Source: an uncultured Eubacteriales bacterium (lineage in GTDB: Bacteria > Bacillota > Clostridia > Lachnospirales > Anaerotignaceae). From it: a stretch of DNA of 7,866 nt. The translations under genes were made by a program, and so were the position numbers. The first letter of the stretch is position 1. Each line of letters starts with the position of its first letter. The notes beneath the pieces were generated by a model that worked only from the letters and a program-made list of their open reading frames with translations, was not told the origin of the DNA and made no database searches. Shown piece after piece: positions 6,545 through 7,866 of the stretch. The stretch is from the NCBI GenBank assembly GCA_934256695.1, contig CAKQPE010000090.1:1-7866 (forward strand), read 5' to 3'.

Positions 6545-7660
6545 TCAGTATTTCTTGAATTTTTCCGCTGTTTTTCCTGTTTCGGTTATGTTGTGCTTAC
6601 TTATATAGCATATATCACCCTGTTTTATTTTTTTGTCAAAATTTTTTATTACTGCCAATGAATTTGAGCCTGCATAAGCAAAATCCTCAATTCCTTCATC
6701 AAGCTTCTTTTCATCACCTACATATATACTATATAAATCTCCGTTTTCTTTAAGGTAATACATTGTCATAACATCAAATCCGGCTTCAAACTTTTTAACA
6801 TTTTCATCTTCTTTGAAAGTATATCCGTTTGACGAATAATAGAAATCACCTTCCGCATCTAAAAACGCAAAATCATTTTTAAGACCGGTAAAAGATGCTT
6901 TTATTACGTTTTTTCCAACCTCAAGACCGTTTGACGTACTGTTTTCGACATTGTTTATATTTAAAACATAAAGCTTTCTGTCGCCTTCCGATACAGCCAT
7001 AAGCCTTCTGTCATCAGCAGATATCGAAAGAGTGTCTGCATCTATAGTGCCTGTTCCGATATCAAACGGTTCTTTCTTAAAATTAAAAAACATTGCCTTA
7101 TTGTCTTTGTTAAATATGTAATATCTGCTTTTTTTGTTTCCCACTGCCATTGCATCATAACATCCGTCAAACATATGCTCTGTTTTTCCGTCAGAAACAA
7201 AATATGTATCATAAGTACCGCTTTTTTCGGATTTAAAAAGTATGCAGTCTTTTCCGTTCTGTGCAAAACGCATTGCATTTATTTCCTGTGCAATAAGCTG
7301 CTCTCTGCCGTTTTTATCGGTATAATATATATCAAAAGAATCTCCGTTTTTTTCGGCACGATAAAAAACTTCACTGTCATAATGTGCTTTAAATATTCCG
7401 GCACCGATTTTTGAAAAATCAATAAAACTTGAGTTAAAGCACATATATTCTCCATCAATTACTTTATCTTTTTTTATATTATAAATAACATTTTTCCCGT
7501 CACGGTAATACACAACAGCCCTTGATTTTCTTCCAAACCCCATAAATAAATTCATAATAAGTATCGCCGATATTAACAAAATACCGATTGCTATTGTGCA
7601 AATACGTATTTTTTTATTTTTTTCATCAAAAACAGCCGTATCCTTTTGTAATAACCCCAC
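6545..7660 (-). CDS. Membrane-anchored, propeller-like protein of unknown function
   Basis: I do not recognise this 371-residue protein as a named family. Residues 1-17 are polar and include several lysines. Residues 18-40 (IRICTIAIGILLISAILIMNLF) form one hydrophobic segment, most likely an uncleaved signal anchor. The Cys at 21 is at the start of the helix and does not form a lipobox. Residues 45-371 are soluble and would be extracellular. They contain repeated short patterns of aromatic-rich strands and turns such as VVYYRDGKNVIYNI, DIYYTDKNGREQL, DTYFVSDGKTEHM, GDFYYSSNGYTF and GDLYSIYVGDEKKL, as in TolB/WD40-like or DUF5050-like beta-propellers. The start is GTG with AAGGAAG 9 nt upstream; no usable in-frame ATG lies nearby. 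It is the first gene of the tsaE-tsaB-rimI cluster. A sensor or ligand-binding role is only a guess. Confidence 0.8.
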   Translation of the reverse strand: MGLLQKDTAVFDEKNKKIRICTIAIGILLISAILIMNLFMGFGRKSRAVVYYRDGKNVIYNIKKDKVIDGEYMCFNSSFIDFSKIGAGIFKAHYDSEVFYRAEKNGDSFDIYYTDKNGREQLIAQEINAMRFAQNGKDCILFKSEKSGTYDTYFVSDGKTEHMFDGCYDAMAVGNKKSRYYIFNKDNKAMFFNFKKEPFDIGTGTIDADTLSISADDRRLMAVSEGDRKLYVLNINNVENSTSNGLEVGKNVIKASFTGLKNDFAFLDAEGDFYYSSNGYTFKEDENVKKFEAGFDVMTMYYLKENGDLYSIYVGDEKKLDEGIEDFAYAGSNSLAVIKNFDKKIKQGDICYISKHNITETGKTAEKFKKY

Positions 7661-7669
7661 AGACTAACA

Positions 7670-7676
7670 CTTCCTT
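7670..7676 (-). promoter_or_regulatory. Ribosome binding site for the GTG-started gene
   Basis: AAGGAAG on the minus strand lies 9 nt before GTG at 7660 and supports that codon as the true start. The nearby ATG in codons 11-12 is out of frame. Confidence 0.75.
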
Positions 7677-7700
7677 TTGTAAAATAATGTCACACACTAA

Positions 7701-7729
7701 AGTATAACATTATTTATATTTCTAATCAA
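7701..7729 (-). promoter_or_regulatory. Vegetative (sigma-A type) promoter of the t6A cluster
   Basis: On the minus strand, TTGATT (7724-7729) is the -35 and TATACT (7701-7706) the -10, with exactly 17 bp between them. A TG one base before the -10 makes it an extended -10. Transcription should begin near 7694, giving a leader of about 34 nt before the GTG start. It is the only strong promoter I find upstream of the minus-strand cluster. Confidence 0.75.
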
Positions 7730-7770
7730 TAAAAGACATATAAGACATTTGAGTTTCTGCACAACTCTGT

Positions 7771-7859
7771 TATAAATATAAATTTATCAAAGACCTTGGG
7801 GCGTTGCCCCAAACCCTATGAACTTTTGAAAAAGTTCAATCAAAACTTTTATCAAAACG
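7771..7859 (+). repeat. Structured intergenic repeat, right copy
   Basis: Parts in plus-strand order are: an AT-only hairpin (ATAAAT 7772-7777 with ATTTAT 7782-7787); AAAGACC (7789-7795); a perfect G/C hairpin TTGGGGC/GCCCCAA (7796-7812, loop GTT); the linker AACCCTAT; a hairpin GAACTTTT/AAAAGTTC (7820-7837, 2-4 nt loop); and the 18-base tail at 7842-7859. The tail holds two ATCAAAAC copies 4 bp apart. It is the same element as 1-96 in inverted orientation. It lies upstream of the cluster promoter at 7701-7729, so it is not part of that transcript. Confidence 0.8.
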
Positions 7860-7866
7860 CAATTAC

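Noticed and set aside
6039..6608. A 189-codon open frame on the plus strand across tsaE
   Set aside because: It is antisense to tsaE and the ends of its neighbours, Phe/Tyr/Lys-rich as expected from a shadow frame, with no ribosome site and no recognisable motif.
7675..7686. A fourth TTTTGTAA-like box, TTTTGTAAAATA, shared with 1046-1057
   Set aside because: It overlaps the ribosome site of the GTG-started gene, is isolated and unphased, and is plausible by chance in AT-rich DNA.
7661..7770. Riboswitch or T-box leader before the t6A cluster
   Set aside because: The predicted leader is only about 34 nt. The small GAGTT/AACTC dyad at 7751-7767 lies upstream of the promoter and cannot be part of the RNA.
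1..7859. Composite transposon bounded by the inverted end repeats
   Set aside because: There is no transposase or recombinase, the interior is housekeeping genes, and a third related element lies in the middle. Dispersed intergenic repeats explain it better.

Overview
The window is AT-rich chromosomal DNA of a low-GC Gram-positive anaerobe, most likely Clostridia and perhaps Lachnospiraceae. This rests on strong AGGAGG-type ribosome sites, the codon and residue bias, the tsaE-tsaB-rimI gene order, and a Lon-related protease with a LonC-like layout. No species can be named from the sequence alone. I see no rRNA, tRNA, CRISPR array, phage gene or transposase.

Layout. (1) Positions 1-96 hold one copy of a structured intergenic repeat, read on the minus strand. 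(2) Positions 95-2030 hold a divergent pair: a LysR-type regulator (minus) and a ten-helix EamA/DMT exporter (plus). They share a 148-bp control region with a T-N11-A dyad and three TTTTGTAA boxes spaced exactly 31 bp apart. (3) Positions 2031-2211 lie between convergent genes and carry three consecutive hairpins, at least one able to end transcription in both directions. (4) Positions 2212-4656 (minus) encode an 814-residue AAA+/Lon-type protease with an intact Walker A, an unusual Walker B and a clear Ser660/Lys703 dyad. (5) Positions 4657-4903 are a non-coding mosaic of about eight small hairpins whose first part matches the repeats at both window ends. (6) Positions 4904-7660 (minus) form a compact cluster in transcription order: a membrane-anchored propeller-like protein of unknown function, tsaE, tsaB, rimI. 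The last two junctions are ATGA overlaps. A well-formed promoter lies just upstream at 7701-7729. (7) Positions 7771-7859 hold a second full copy of the structured repeat, inverted relative to the first.

How the genes fit together. TsaE and TsaB belong to the machinery that makes the t6A base next to the anticodon of ANN-decoding tRNAs. RimI acetylates protein N-termini and commonly travels with these genes. The catalytic subunit TsaD and the TsaC enzyme are not in the window. The protease follows rimI on the same strand but is separated by the hairpin mosaic, so co-transcription is uncertain. The LysR/EamA pair is an independent regulated-export module with unknown substrate.

Most of the coding content is ordinary. 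The parts worth a second look are non-coding: the structured repeat family, whose stems keep pairing while their sequence changes; the hairpin mosaic before the protease gene; and the 31-bp phased boxes in the regulator/exporter control region.
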